64,000 bases of DNA from Paraburkholderia eburnea (GTDB lineage: Bacteria; Pseudomonadota; Gammaproteobacteria; Burkholderiales; Burkholderiaceae): the NCBI RefSeq assembly GCF_002917095.1, contig NZ_PQGA01000026.1, positions 1 to 64,000 on the forward strand. The letters run 5' to 3'. The position numbers and the translations under genes were made by a program. Under the pieces are notes generated by a model. The model had not been told where the DNA came from and ran no database searches. It was given only the letters and a program-made list of their open reading frames with translations. Of the stretch, positions 24,250 through 33,273 are shown piece after piece. Within the stretch, counting starts at the first letter, position 1. Each line of letters starts with the position of its first letter.

Positions 24250-26628
24250 TCAATCGACCGCCTGCAGCTTCGCCACCGCCAGCGCGAGCCACTTTTCGCC
24301 GTGACGCTTGAAGCGCACCTGCGCCTTGGCGTCGGTGCCGCTGCCTTCGAGCGCCGTGATCTTGCCTTCGCCGAACTTCGTGTGGAACACGTCCTGGCCC
24401 ACGCGGAAGCCCGCTTCGGCGGCGCGCTGCTCGTTGGCGAAATTCGGCAGCGGCGTCTTGTCGGCCACATAGGCGTCGCGCTCGCGCGAGCCACCGCTGT
24501 TACCACCACCGCCATTGCCGCCGCGCGAGAACCAGTCGCGGCCCCAGCCGGCGTTGTCCGAACGGCCGCCCCAGCGCGCGCCCGCTTCGACCTTCGGCGT
24601 GAGCCACTTGAGCGTTTCCGTCGGCAGCTCGTCGAAAAAGCGCGAGCGCACGTTGTAGCGCGTCTGGCCATGCAGCAGGCGGCTTTGCGCGAACGACAGA
24701 TAGAGCCGCTCCTTCGCGCGCGTGATCGCCACGTACATCAGGCGGCGCTCTTCTTCGAGTCCATCGGCTTCCATCGCGCTGTTCTCATGCGGAAACAGCC
24801 CTTCTTCAAGCCCGGTGATGAACACCGCCGAAAATTCCAGCCCCTTGGCCGCGTGCACGGTCATCAGTTGAACCGCGTCCTGGCCCGCCTGCGCCTGGTT
24901 GTCGCCCGCTTCGAGCGAGGCGTGCGAGAGGAAGCCCGCGAGCGGCGTCATGACGTCGGGGTTCTGCGCGGGATCGGTGAGCGTGGGCGCGTCGAGCACT
25001 TCGATCTCGCCGTCCTGCGAGACGATCTCGGGCGCGTTCGACGCGCCGGGCCGCAGCGGAATCGAGCGCGCCGGCGTGTCCATGCCGTAGCCCTGCTCGC
25101 TCACAAACGCCGTGGCCGCATTCACGAGTTCCTGCAAGTTCTCCAGACGATCCTGGCCCTCGCGCTCGCCTTGATAGAACTCGGCGAGACCGCTCAGGCG
25201 CACCGTGTACTCGACGGTTTCCGGCAGGCTCAGCTGCGCGGTTTCGGCGCGCATCTTCGCGACCAGATTGGCGAACGAACCGAGCGTCGTGCCCGCCTTG
25301 CCCGTGACATAGGGAATCGCCGCCGCCATCGAGCAGTTGTAGAGCCGCGCCGCGTCCGCCAGTTGCTCGATCGAGCGCGCACCGATGCCGCGCGCCGGGA
25401 AGTTCACCACGCGCGAGAACGCCGTGTCGTCGTTCGGGTTGTCGATCAGGCGCAGATAGGCGAGCGCGTGCTTGACTTCCTGACGCTCGAAAAAGCGCAG
25501 ACCGCCGTACACCTTGTACGGAATGCCGCCGTTGACGAGCGTGTGCTCGATCGTGCGCGACTGCGCGTTGCTGCGGTAAAGAATGGCGATCTCGTGACGC
25601 GCCATCCCCTGCGCGATCAGCGCGCGGATTTCCTCGACGATAAAGCCCGCTTCCTGCGAATCGGTCGCGGCCTCGTAGACGCGCACCGGCTCGCCGTGGC
25701 CCGCATCGGTGCGCAGATTCTTGCCCAGACGCCGCGAGTTATGCGCGATCAGGTGGTTCGCGGTATCGAGAATATGGCCGTGCGAGCGGTAATTCTGCTC
25801 CAGCTTGATCATGTGCTTGACGCGGAACTCGTTCTCGAAGTCGCGCATGTTGCCGACGTTCGCGCCGCGGAACGCATAGATCGACTGGTCGTCGTCGCCC
25901 ACCGCGAAGATCGCGTTGCCCTCGCCCGCCAGCAGCTTGAGCCACGCATACTGGAGCTTGTTGGTGTCCTGGAACTCGTCCACCAGAATGTCGCGAAAGC
26001 GCGCCTGGTAATGCGCGCGCAGCGGCGGATTATGGGCGAGCAGTTCGTAGCAGCGCAGCAGCAGTTCGGCGAAATCGACCACGCCTTCGCGCTGGCACTG
26101 CTGGTCGTACGCTTCGTAAAGCTCGACGAACTTGCGGTTGAAGTTGTCGGTGACGTCGACGTCCTTCGGCCGCAGCCCCTGTTCCTTCGCGTTGTTGATG
26201 AAGTACTGGAGGTTCTTCGGCGGGTATTTTTCGTCATCGACGTTCAGGCCCTTCATCAGGCGCTTGATCGCCGAAAGCTGGTCGGCCGTGTCGAGAATCT
26301 GGAACGTCTGCGGCAGGCCCGCGTCGCGGTAATGCGCGCGCAGCATGCGGTTGCACAGGCCGTGGAAGGTGCCGATCCACATGCCGCGCGTGTCGATGGG
26401 CATCATCGCCTGGAGGCGGCTCATCATTTCGCGCGCGGCCTTGTTCGTGAAGGTCACGGCGAGGATCGTCATCGGCGAGGCGAGACCCTGCTGGATCAGC
26501 CACGCGATGCGCGTGATCAGCACGCGCGTCTTGCCGCTGCCGGCGCCGGCCAGAATGAGTGCCGGTTCGTTGGGCAAGGTAACGGCGGCGTGTTGTTCGG
26601 GGTTCAGATTGGCGAGCAATTCGGGCAT
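24250..26628 (-). CDS. uvrD: DNA helicase II (UvrD/Rep superfamily 1A)
   Basis: A 792-residue 3'-5' helicase for nucleotide excision and mismatch repair. Motifs in order: Walker A GAGSGKT (near residue 30), TFTNKAAREM, VDEFQDTN (Walker B), VGDDDQSIYAFRGA, QNYRSH, VQLMTVHAAKGLEF and YVAITRAKERLYLS. A Gly/Asn-rich linker (near residue 715) leads to a C-terminal Tudor-like PcrA/UvrD domain (DVFHTKFGEGKI...). Start MPELLANLNPEQHAAV matches the family. Longer in-frame starts run across a perfect TATAAT. Confidence 0.95.
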   Translation of the reverse strand: MPELLANLNPEQHAAVTLPNEPALILAGAGSGKTRVLITRIAWLIQQGLASPMTILAVTFTNKAAREMMSRLQAMMPIDTRGMWIGTFHGLCNRMLRAHYRDAGLPQTFQILDTADQLSAIKRLMKGLNVDDEKYPPKNLQYFINNAKEQGLRPKDVDVTDNFNRKFVELYEAYDQQCQREGVVDFAELLLRCYELLAHNPPLRAHYQARFRDILVDEFQDTNKLQYAWLKLLAGEGNAIFAVGDDDQSIYAFRGANVGNMRDFENEFRVKHMIKLEQNYRSHGHILDTANHLIAHNSRRLGKNLRTDAGHGEPVRVYEAATDSQEAGFIVEEIRALIAQGMARHEIAILYRSNAQSRTIEHTLVNGGIPYKVYGGLRFFERQEVKHALAYLRLIDNPNDDTAFSRVVNFPARGIGARSIEQLADAARLYNCSMAAAIPYVTGKAGTTLGSFANLVAKMRAETAQLSLPETVEYTVRLSGLAEFYQGEREGQDRLENLQELVNAATAFVSEQGYGMDTPARSIPLRPGASNAPEIVSQDGEIEVLDAPTLTDPAQNPDVMTPLAGFLSHASLEAGDNQAQAGQDAVQLMTVHAAKGLEFSAVFITGLEEGLFPHENSAMEADGLEEERRLMYVAITRAKERLYLSFAQSRLLHGQTRYNVRSRFFDELPTETLKWLTPKVEAGARWGGRSDNAGWGRDWFSRGGNGGGGNSGGSRERDAYVADKTPLPNFANEQRAAEAGFRVGQDVFHTKFGEGKITALEGSGTDAKAQVRFKRHGEKWLALAVAKLQAVD

Positions 26629-26668
26629 GGGGCGGCGGACTTCGTGTGGGGCTGCGGAGTAGACCGTC

Positions 26669-26674
26669 ATTATA
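26669..26674 (-). promoter_or_regulatory. Probable -10 element of uvrD
   Basis: On the minus strand a perfect TATAAT is centred about 43 bases before the uvrD start at 26628. No clear -35 is seen. I did not find a LexA box in the region. Confidence 0.45.
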
Positions 26675-26756
26675 AATGCCGATGGCCGATCGCCCGGCAT
26701 GGGGTCCGCGCGTTCCCGAGAACCGGTGCGCGGCCCGGCGGGGTAGCGCTTGCCCT

Positions 26757-26762
26757 TATAAT
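26757..26762 (+). promoter_or_regulatory. Probable -10 element of valS
   Basis: A perfect TATAAT on the plus strand lies 39 bases upstream of the valS ATG. The -35 position is GC-rich and weak. With the uvrD -10 it forms a compact divergent promoter region. Confidence 0.45.
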
Positions 26763-26801
26763 CAATCGTTTTACGCATCCTTTTTTCGGCAGATTCCACC
26801 C

Positions 26802-29669
26802 ATGAGCGACAGCACGCTAGCGAAAAGCTTCGAGCCCCAGACCATCGAGGCCCATTGGGGCCCCGAGTGGGAGCGTCGAGGCTACGCCGCCGCGACCTTC
26901 GAGCCCGGCCGCAAGAACTTCTCGATCCAGTTGCCGCCGCCCAACGTCACCGGCACGCTGCACATGGGGCACGCGTTCAACCAGACGATCATGGACAGCC
27001 TCACGCGCTATCACCGCATGCTCGGCGAGAACACGCTGTGGGTGCCGGGCACCGACCACGCGGGCATCGCCACGCAGATCGTGGTGGAGCGCCAGCTCGA
27101 CGCGCAGAAAATTTCGCGCCACGACCTCGGCCGCGAAAAATTCGTCGAACGCGTGTGGGAATGGAAGCAGCAGTCGGGCTCGACCATCACGGGCCAGGTG
27201 CGCCGTATCGGCGCCTCGATCGACTGGTCGCGCGAATACTTCACGATGGACGACAAGATGTCGACCGCCGTGCGCGACGTGTTCGTGCGCCTCTATGAAC
27301 AGGGCCTGATCTATCGCGGCAAGCGCCTCGTGAACTGGGATCCGGTGCTGCTGACCGCGGTGTCCGACCTGGAAGTGGCGAGCGAAGAAGAAAACGGCCA
27401 TCTCTGGCATCTGCGCTATCCGCTCGCGGACGGCACGGCCACGCTGACCGTCGCCACGACGCGCCCGGAAACCATGCTCGGCGACACGGCCGTGATGGTG
27501 CACCCGGAAGACGAGCGCTACGCGCACCTGATCGGCAAGATGGTCAAGCTGCCGCTGACGGACCGCGAAATCCCCGTGATCGCCGACGAATACGTGGACC
27601 GCGAATTCGGCACGGGCGTCGTCAAGGTCACGCCCGCGCACGACTTCAACGACTACCAGGTGGGCCAGCGCCACGGCCTGCCGATGATCGAGATCCTCAC
27701 GCTCGACGCGAAGATCAACGACAACGCGCCGGAAAAATACCGCGGCCTCGACCGCTTCGAGGCGCGCAAGCAGGTGGTCGCCGACTTCGAGGCGCTGGGC
27801 CTGCTGGATTCGGTGCAGCCGCACAAGCTGATGGTGCCGCGCGGCGACCGCACGGGTGTCGTGATCGAGCCGATGCTCACCGACCAGTGGTTCGTGGCGA
27901 TGACCAAGGCCGCGCCGGAAGGCACCTTCAATCCGGGCAAGTCGATCACCGAAACCGCGCTCGACGTGGTCCGCAACGGCCAGATCAAGTTCGTGCCGGA
28001 AAACTGGACCACGACCTATAACCAGTGGCTCGAAAACATCCAGGACTGGTGCATCTCGCGCCAGCTCTGGTGGGGCCACCAGATTCCGGCGTGGTACGGC
28101 GAAAACGGCGAGATCTTCGTCGCGAAGAACGAGGAAGACGCGCGCGCGCAAGCCGACGCCAAGGGTTACACCGGCGCATTGAAGCGCGACGAAGACGTGC
28201 TCGATACGTGGTTCTCGTCGGCGCTCGTGCCGTTCTCGTCGCTCGGCTGGCCGGCTGAAACGCCGGAGCTGAAGGCGTTCCTGCCCTCTTCCGTGCTGGT
28301 CACGGGCTTCGACATCATCTTCTTCTGGGTGGCGCGCATGGTCATGATGACCACGCACTTCACCGGCAAGGTGCCGTTCGAAACGGTCTACGTGCACGGC
28401 CTCGTGCGCGACGCCGAAGGCCAGAAAATGTCGAAGAGCAAGGGCAACACGCTCGACCCGATCGACATCGTCGACGGCATCGACCTGGAAACGCTGGTCG
28501 GCAAGCGCACCACGGGCCTCATGAACCCGAAGCAGGCCGCGACCATCGAGAAGAAAACCCGCAAGGAATTCCCGGAAGGCATTCCCGCCTTCGGCACCGA
28601 CGCGCTGCGCTTCACGATGGCGTCGATGGCCACGCTCGGCCGCAACGTCAACTTCGACCTGGCGCGCTGCGAAGGCTATCGCAACTTCTGCAACAAGCTC
28701 TGGAACGCCACGCGTTTCGTGCTGATGAACTGCGAAGGCCACGACTGCGGGTTCAGCAAGCCGGGCGACTGCCAGCCGGGCGATTGCGGCCCCGGCGGCT
28801 ACACCGACTTCTCGCAGGCCGACCGCTGGATCGTGTCGCTGCTCCAGCGCGTGGAAGCCGACGTCGCCAAGGGTTTTGCCGACTATCGTCTCGACAATGT
28901 GGCCAATGCCATTTACAAGTTCGTCTGGGATGAATACTGTGACTGGTATCTGGAACTGGCCAAGGTACAGATCCAGACCGGCACGCCGGAGCAGCAGCGC
29001 GCCACGCGCCGCACGCTGCTGCGCGTGCTGGAAACCGTCCTGCGCCTCGCGCATCCGGTGATTCCGTTCATCACCGAAGCGCTGTGGCAAAAGGTGGCGC
29101 CGCTGACCGACGCTTACCCCGCAGGCAAGGCCGAAGGCGAAGCATCGATCATGGTGCAGCCGTACCCGGTCGCCGAACAAAAGAAGATCGACGAGTCCGC
29201 CGAACAGTGGGCCACGGATTTGAAGGCCGTGATCGACGCATGCCGCAACCTGCGCGGCGAGATGAACCTCTCGCCGGCCACCAAGGTGCCGCTGCTGGTC
29301 ACGGGCAATGCCGAGCGTCTTCAGTCGTTCGCGCCCTATGCAAAGGCGCTCGCGAAGCTCTCGGAAGTCCAGGTGATCGCCGACGAAGCAGCGCTCGACG
29401 CGGCCTCGGCAGGCGCGCCGGTTGCTATCGTAGGGACGGACAAGCTGGTGCTGAAGGTCGAAATCGACGTGGCAGCCGAGCGGGAACGCCTCTCGAAAGA
29501 GATTGCCCGATTGTCGAATGAGGTGACGAAGTGCAATGCAAAGCTAAGTAATGACAGCTTTGTCGCAAAAGCGCCGCCTGCAGTCGTTGAGCAAGAGCAG
29601 AAAAGACTGGCAGAATTCGAGGCAACGCTGGGCAAGCTGACCGCGCAACTCGCGCGGCTGCCTGCCTGA
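26802..29669 (+). CDS. valS: Valyl-tRNA synthetase
   Basis: A 955-residue class I synthetase of normal length. Visible are the HIGH box as HMGH in PPPNVTGTLHMGHAF (about residue 55), the CP1 editing domain (TTRPETMLGDTAVMVHP), the KMSKS box (GQKMSKSKGNTLDP, about residue 545), the anticodon-binding helices and a C-terminal coiled coil (about residues 885-955). It charges tRNA-Val and hydrolyses mis-charged threonine. An unusual Cys-rich insert (about residues 643-665, KPGDCQPGDCGPGGY) lies at the start of the anticodon domain. Start MSDSTLAKSFEP is at 26802. Confidence 0.97.
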   Translation: MSDSTLAKSFEPQTIEAHWGPEWERRGYAAATFEPGRKNFSIQLPPPNVTGTLHMGHAFNQTIMDSLTRYHRMLGENTLWVPGTDHAGIATQIVVERQLDAQKISRHDLGREKFVERVWEWKQQSGSTITGQVRRIGASIDWSREYFTMDDKMSTAVRDVFVRLYEQGLIYRGKRLVNWDPVLLTAVSDLEVASEEENGHLWHLRYPLADGTATLTVATTRPETMLGDTAVMVHPEDERYAHLIGKMVKLPLTDREIPVIADEYVDREFGTGVVKVTPAHDFNDYQVGQRHGLPMIEILTLDAKINDNAPEKYRGLDRFEARKQVVADFEALGLLDSVQPHKLMVPRGDRTGVVIEPMLTDQWFVAMTKAAPEGTFNPGKSITETALDVVRNGQIKFVPENWTTTYNQWLENIQDWCISRQLWWGHQIPAWYGENGEIFVAKNEEDARAQADAKGYTGALKRDEDVLDTWFSSALVPFSSLGWPAETPELKAFLPSSVLVTGFDIIFFWVARMVMMTTHFTGKVPFETVYVHGLVRDAEGQKMSKSKGNTLDPIDIVDGIDLETLVGKRTTGLMNPKQAATIEKKTRKEFPEGIPAFGTDALRFTMASMATLGRNVNFDLARCEGYRNFCNKLWNATRFVLMNCEGHDCGFSKPGDCQPGDCGPGGYTDFSQADRWIVSLLQRVEADVAKGFADYRLDNVANAIYKFVWDEYCDWYLELAKVQIQTGTPEQQRATRRTLLRVLETVLRLAHPVIPFITEALWQKVAPLTDAYPAGKAEGEASIMVQPYPVAEQKKIDESAEQWATDLKAVIDACRNLRGEMNLSPATKVPLLVTGNAERLQSFAPYAKALAKLSEVQVIADEAALDAASAGAPVAIVGTDKLVLKVEIDVAAERERLSKEIARLSNEVTKCNAKLSNDSFVAKAPPAVVEQEQKRLAEFEATLGKLTAQLARLPA

Positions 29670-29683
29670 ATCGGCTAAGGTAA

Positions 29684-29711
29684 GGTCCGGCGGCTCGCGC
29701 GGCGCCGGACC
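29684..29711 (+). other. GC-rich hairpin between valS and galU
   Basis: A 9-bp perfect stem (GGTCCGGCG with CGCCGGACC) has a 10-base loop and no following T-run. It could moderate read-through or mRNA stability between valS and galU, which are 63 bp apart. It is not a canonical terminator. Confidence 0.55.
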
Positions 29712-29732
29712 CTGAGGATCAGGACAACAGAC

Positions 29733-30614
29733 ATGCTAAAAGTTACTAAAGCGGTATTCCCGGTGGCGGGCCTCGGCACGCGCTTCCTTCCGGCAACGAA
29801 GGCCAGCCCGAAGGAAATGCTGCCGATCGTCGACAAGCCGTTGATCCAGTACGCGGTGGAAGAAGCCGTGGCGGCAGGCATCACGGAGATGATTTTCGTG
29901 ACGGGCCGCAGCAAGCGCGCGATCGAGGACCATTTCGACAAGTCCTACGAAATCGAGGCCGAACTCGAGGCTCGCGGCAAGGCCAAGCTGCTTGAGCTGG
30001 TCCGCAGCATCAAGCCGAACAACGTGGACTGCTTCTACGTGCGCCAGCCGGAAGCGCTCGGCCTCGGTCACGCCGTCCTGTGCGCGGAAAAGCTGGTGGG
30101 CGACAACCCGTTCGCCGTCATCCTCGCGGACGACCTGCTGTATGGCACGCCGCCCGTCATGAAGCAGATGGTCGAGGTGTTCGACCACTACCATAGCTCG
30201 GTGCTGGGCGTGGAGGAGATTCCGCCCTCGGAAACGCGCTCGTACGGCATCGTCGACGGCAAGGAGTGGGAAGATTCGATCGTCAAGCTCTCGGGCATCG
30301 TCGAAAAGCCGGCGCCTGAAGTCGCGCCGTCGAATCTCGGCGTGGTTGGCCGCTACGTGCTCAAGCCGCGCATTTTCGAGCATCTGCGCGCGCTCAAGCC
30401 GGGCGCGGGCGGCGAGCTTCAGCTCACGGACGCGATCCAGTCGCTGCTCGCCGACGAACAGGTGCTGGCGTACAAGTATCACGGCACGCGCTTCGACTGC
30501 GGCAGCAAGCTCGGCTATCTGAAGGCGACCGTGGAATTCGCGCTGCGTCACCCGGAGGTCGCCGACGACTTCCAGGAATACCTGCGCACGCGCAATCCGG
30601 TGCTGGAAGGCTGA
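29733..30614 (+). CDS. galU: UTP-glucose-1-phosphate uridylyltransferase
   Basis: A 293-residue nucleotidyltransferase of normal length. The nucleotide-binding signature AVFPVAGLGTRFLPATKASPKEMLP is at residues 8-32; VIVDKPLIQYAVEEA, the catalytic region VILADDLLYG and GIVEKPAPEVAPSNLGVVGRY are conserved GalU blocks. It makes UDP-glucose for LPS and exopolysaccharide. A strong terminator follows. Confidence 0.96.
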   Translation: MLKVTKAVFPVAGLGTRFLPATKASPKEMLPIVDKPLIQYAVEEAVAAGITEMIFVTGRSKRAIEDHFDKSYEIEAELEARGKAKLLELVRSIKPNNVDCFYVRQPEALGLGHAVLCAEKLVGDNPFAVILADDLLYGTPPVMKQMVEVFDHYHSSVLGVEEIPPSETRSYGIVDGKEWEDSIVKLSGIVEKPAPEVAPSNLGVVGRYVLKPRIFEHLRALKPGAGGELQLTDAIQSLLADEQVLAYKYHGTRFDCGSKLGYLKATVEFALRHPEVADDFQEYLRTRNPVLEG

Positions 30615-30633
30615 GTTTTCGCTTTCGGTCACT

Positions 30634-30667
30634 AAAAAGCCCGCAATCTTGCGATTGCGGGCTTTTT
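30634..30667 (+). terminator. Rho-independent terminator after galU
   Basis: A 15-bp perfect stem (AAAAAGCCCGCAATC with GATTGCGGGCTTTTT) with a TTGC loop. The T/A runs on both sides make it usable in both directions, so it also serves the convergent tusA-like gene. Confidence 0.95.
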
Positions 30668-30695
30668 TTCGTTGGAGCGCGGCTGGAGCGAGACT

Positions 30696-30929
30696 TCAGC
30701 GGCGGCGCATCAGGAACACGAATGTCTTGTCCTGCTGCGTGCTCTCGACGATCTCGTTGCCGGTCTGCTTCGCAAACGCGGCGAAATCGCGCTGCGAGCC
30801 GGGATCTGTCGCGAGAACCTTGAGAATCTGGCCGCTTTCCATGTCGGCCAGCGCCTTCTTGGCGCGCAGAATGGGCAGCGGGCAGCTTAGCCCGCGCGCA
30901 TCCACTTCCTTGTGAGCCTGAATCTGCAT
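30696..30929 (-). CDS. TusA/SirA-family sulfurtransferase-like protein
   Basis: A 77-residue protein with the family signature at the N-terminus: EVDARGLSCPLPILRAKKAL, with the active Cys16 in the CPxP motif. TusA-like proteins carry persulfide sulfur for tRNA thiolation, molybdenum cofactor or other sulfur pathways. Many genomes have several paralogues, so identity with TusA itself is not assured. It is transcribed away from the galU terminator region and lies 154 bp downstream of the iol minus-strand genes. Confidence 0.92.
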   Translation of the reverse strand: MQIQAHKEVDARGLSCPLPILRAKKALADMESGQILKVLATDPGSQRDFAAFAKQTGNEIVESTQQDKTFVFLMRRR

Positions 30930-31083
30930 CGGGGTTGGATCCTTCGGTGGCGCGCCAGGACGTGCGGTGACGTTTCCTCACGTTGTATGGCGCAATACAT
31001 CTTGTTCGGTCTGTCGGTGCGTCAGATAGCGACGATTTTACCGCAGCCGCGCCCCGCCACGCCTGGGCCCAACCTTTCCTGGC

Positions 31084-32151
31084 TCAAAGCGTGACCGCCT
31101 GCCCCGTCTGCAGCGATCGCCGCAACGCATCCCCGATGCGCGTCGCCTCCAGCGCGTCCTCCAGCGTCGCGCCCTGCCCCGCGTCCGTCGTCGCGCCCAA
31201 TGCCGTGCCGTTCAAACGCGCGCGCACCGCCGCGACGAAGGCTTGCGCCTCGATCAGGAAAGCGTCCTCGAAACGCTCGAAGAAAGTCGGCGTGCACTCG
31301 CTGCGCGCGCCGTGCGCGTCGTAAATCTCCACGCGATTGGTGCGCGGCACGCGGCCAATGGCCAGTGCGCCCGCCGTGCCGATCACCTCGCTCGACGTAT
31401 CGTTGCCGTGCGCCATGGTGCGCGAGGCGTAGAACATCGCGAGCTTGCCGCCTTCGAATTCGCAGATCGCCACGCCGTTGTCGACGTCGCCGAATTCGCG
31501 CAGGCCTTCGTGCAGCGCGACCGCGCCCGCCGCATAGACGCGCGTGGCGCGCGGTTTGCCCAGCAGCCAGCGCGCCACGTCGATATCGTGCACCGTGCAA
31601 TCGAGGAAAATGCCGCCCGAGCCGGCCGAGAAGCGCACGAAAAAACCATCGGGATCGTTGAGATCGCAGGTCTGCGAGCGCACGAGAAAAGGCCGGCCGA
31701 TCGCGCCCGCGCGCAGCTTGTCGAAGGCGTCGTGATAGCTCGGATCGAAACGGCGCATGAAGCCGATCGTGACCTGCTGGCCGGAGAAACGGCGCGACTC
31801 TTCGACCACGCGCTCGCACTCGGCCACGTCGAGCGAGAGCGGCTTTTCGCAGAACACGTGCTTACCCGCGCGCAACGCTTCGACAATCTGTTGCGCGTGC
31901 AGCGCCGAGGGCGTCACGAGCCACACGGCGTCGAGCGAATCATCGGCGAGCAGTTGCGCGTAGTCGCTGTACAGACGTGTTGCAGGCAGCGCCGTGCGCG
32001 CCCACGTCAGATCGTCTTCGAGCGGGCTGCACGCCGCCGCCAGCGTGGCGCCCGGCACGCGATACGCGAGATTCTGCGCGTGCCGCCGCCCCAGCCGCCC
32101 GAGTCCTGCCACGCCCACGCGCAATGGCCGGCCACGATCATTCGATTGCAT
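31084..32151 (-). CDS. Gfo/Idh/MocA oxidoreductase, second inositol dehydrogenase-like enzyme
   Basis: A 355-residue NAD(P)-dependent dehydrogenase: Rossmann start VGVAGLGRLGRRHAQNLAYR, the catalytic lysine in EKP (about residue 98), and the Asp/His pair in FLDCTVHDIDVARW. All residues needed for polyol oxidation in this family are present. In the iol cluster it may oxidise scyllo-inositol or another isomer, or its product. It is 102 bp downstream of iolG; AAGGAG lies just before its ATG. Confidence 0.85.
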   Translation of the reverse strand: MQSNDRGRPLRVGVAGLGRLGRRHAQNLAYRVPGATLAAACSPLEDDLTWARTALPATRLYSDYAQLLADDSLDAVWLVTPSALHAQQIVEALRAGKHVFCEKPLSLDVAECERVVEESRRFSGQQVTIGFMRRFDPSYHDAFDKLRAGAIGRPFLVRSQTCDLNDPDGFFVRFSAGSGGIFLDCTVHDIDVARWLLGKPRATRVYAAGAVALHEGLREFGDVDNGVAICEFEGGKLAMFYASRTMAHGNDTSSEVIGTAGALAIGRVPRTNRVEIYDAHGARSECTPTFFERFEDAFLIEAQAFVAAVRARLNGTALGATTDAGQGATLEDALEATRIGDALRRSLQTGQAVTL

Positions 32152-32253
32152 GGTCCGTCTCCTTCCTGTTTGATTCGGAATCCTTCACATCAATCGAGCG
32201 CCGCTGGATGAAAGGCGACGCCAGCGCGCTTTCGCGCGCTATCCCGTTGTTAC

Positions 32254-33273
32254 TCAGCCGTGACTCATGCGGCCCAGCTCCACCACACGCCCTTCGCGCC
32301 ACGAAAGCGCCGCCGCTTCGGCCAGTTCGAGCGCCTTCAGGCCGTCGGCGACGCTCGTGCGCACCGGCACGCCCTGCGTCACCGCTTCGTGGAAATGGGC
32401 CATTTCGCGTGCATAAGCCGCGCGATAGCGCTCAAGGAAAAACGCTTCCGGCACATCCTGCGCCACCGAGGTCTTCGACCACGCCACCACTTCGGTCGGC
32501 TTCATATTGCCGGCCTGCAGCATGCCTTCGCTGCCGAGGATCTCGAAACGCTGGTCATAGCCATACGCCGCGCGCCGCGCCGTGTTGATCTGGCAAAGAC
32601 GCCCGCGCTTCGTGCGGATCGTCACCGCCGTCGAGTCGATATCGCCCGCCTCGGCAATCGCCGGATCGGACAGGCAACTGCCCGTGGCGTGTACGCTCTC
32701 GGCTTCGTCGTCGAGAATCCAGCGGAAGATGTCGAAGTCGTGGATCAGCATGTCCTTGAAGATGCCGCCCGAGTGCTTGATGTACTCGACGGGCGGCGCG
32801 CCCGGATCGCGGCTCGTCACGATCAGCATCTCCGGCGTGCCGATTTCGCCTGCATCCAGACGCGCCTTGAGCGCCGCGAAGGTGGGATCGTAGCGGCGCT
32901 GAAAGCCGATCATCGCGACCACGCCCGCGCGCGCGACGGCCTCGGCGCACTCGCGCGCGCGGCCAATGGCGAGATCGACGGGCTTCTCGCAGAAGATATG
33001 CTTGCCCGCCGCCGCCGACTTCAGAATCAGTTCGGAGTGCGTATCGGTCGAGGAGCAGATCACGGTGGCATCAATATCCGCATCGCCGAATGCGCTATCC
33101 ACATCGCTCACCTGCGCGCCGTGCTGCGCGGCGAGCGCGGCGGCGGCCTCGTGGTTCACGTCGATCACGTACTTCAGACGCACACCGTGCTGGCGCGCGA
33201 GATTCGCCGCGTGAATGCGGCCAATGCGGCCCGCGCCGAAAACCGCGACGTTCAGCGTCTTTCCATCAGTCAT
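32254..33273 (-). CDS. iolG: myo-Inositol 2-dehydrogenase
   Basis: A 339-residue Gfo/Idh/MocA enzyme: NAD loop NVAVFGAGRIGRIHAANLAR, EKP with the catalytic lysine (about residue 96), and GGIFKDMLIHDFDIFRW with the Asp and His of the active site. IolG oxidises myo-inositol to 2-keto-myo-inositol, the first catabolic step. Assignment as the main IolG over the paralogue downstream rests on the KDMxIHDFD block and on its 8-base overlap with the regulator gene. GGAGGATACG precedes the ATG. Confidence 0.9.
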   Translation of the reverse strand: MTDGKTLNVAVFGAGRIGRIHAANLARQHGVRLKYVIDVNHEAAAALAAQHGAQVSDVDSAFGDADIDATVICSSTDTHSELILKSAAAGKHIFCEKPVDLAIGRARECAEAVARAGVVAMIGFQRRYDPTFAALKARLDAGEIGTPEMLIVTSRDPGAPPVEYIKHSGGIFKDMLIHDFDIFRWILDDEAESVHATGSCLSDPAIAEAGDIDSTAVTIRTKRGRLCQINTARRAAYGYDQRFEILGSEGMLQAGNMKPTEVVAWSKTSVAQDVPEAFFLERYRAAYAREMAHFHEAVTQGVPVRTSVADGLKALELAEAAALSWREGRVVELGRMSHG

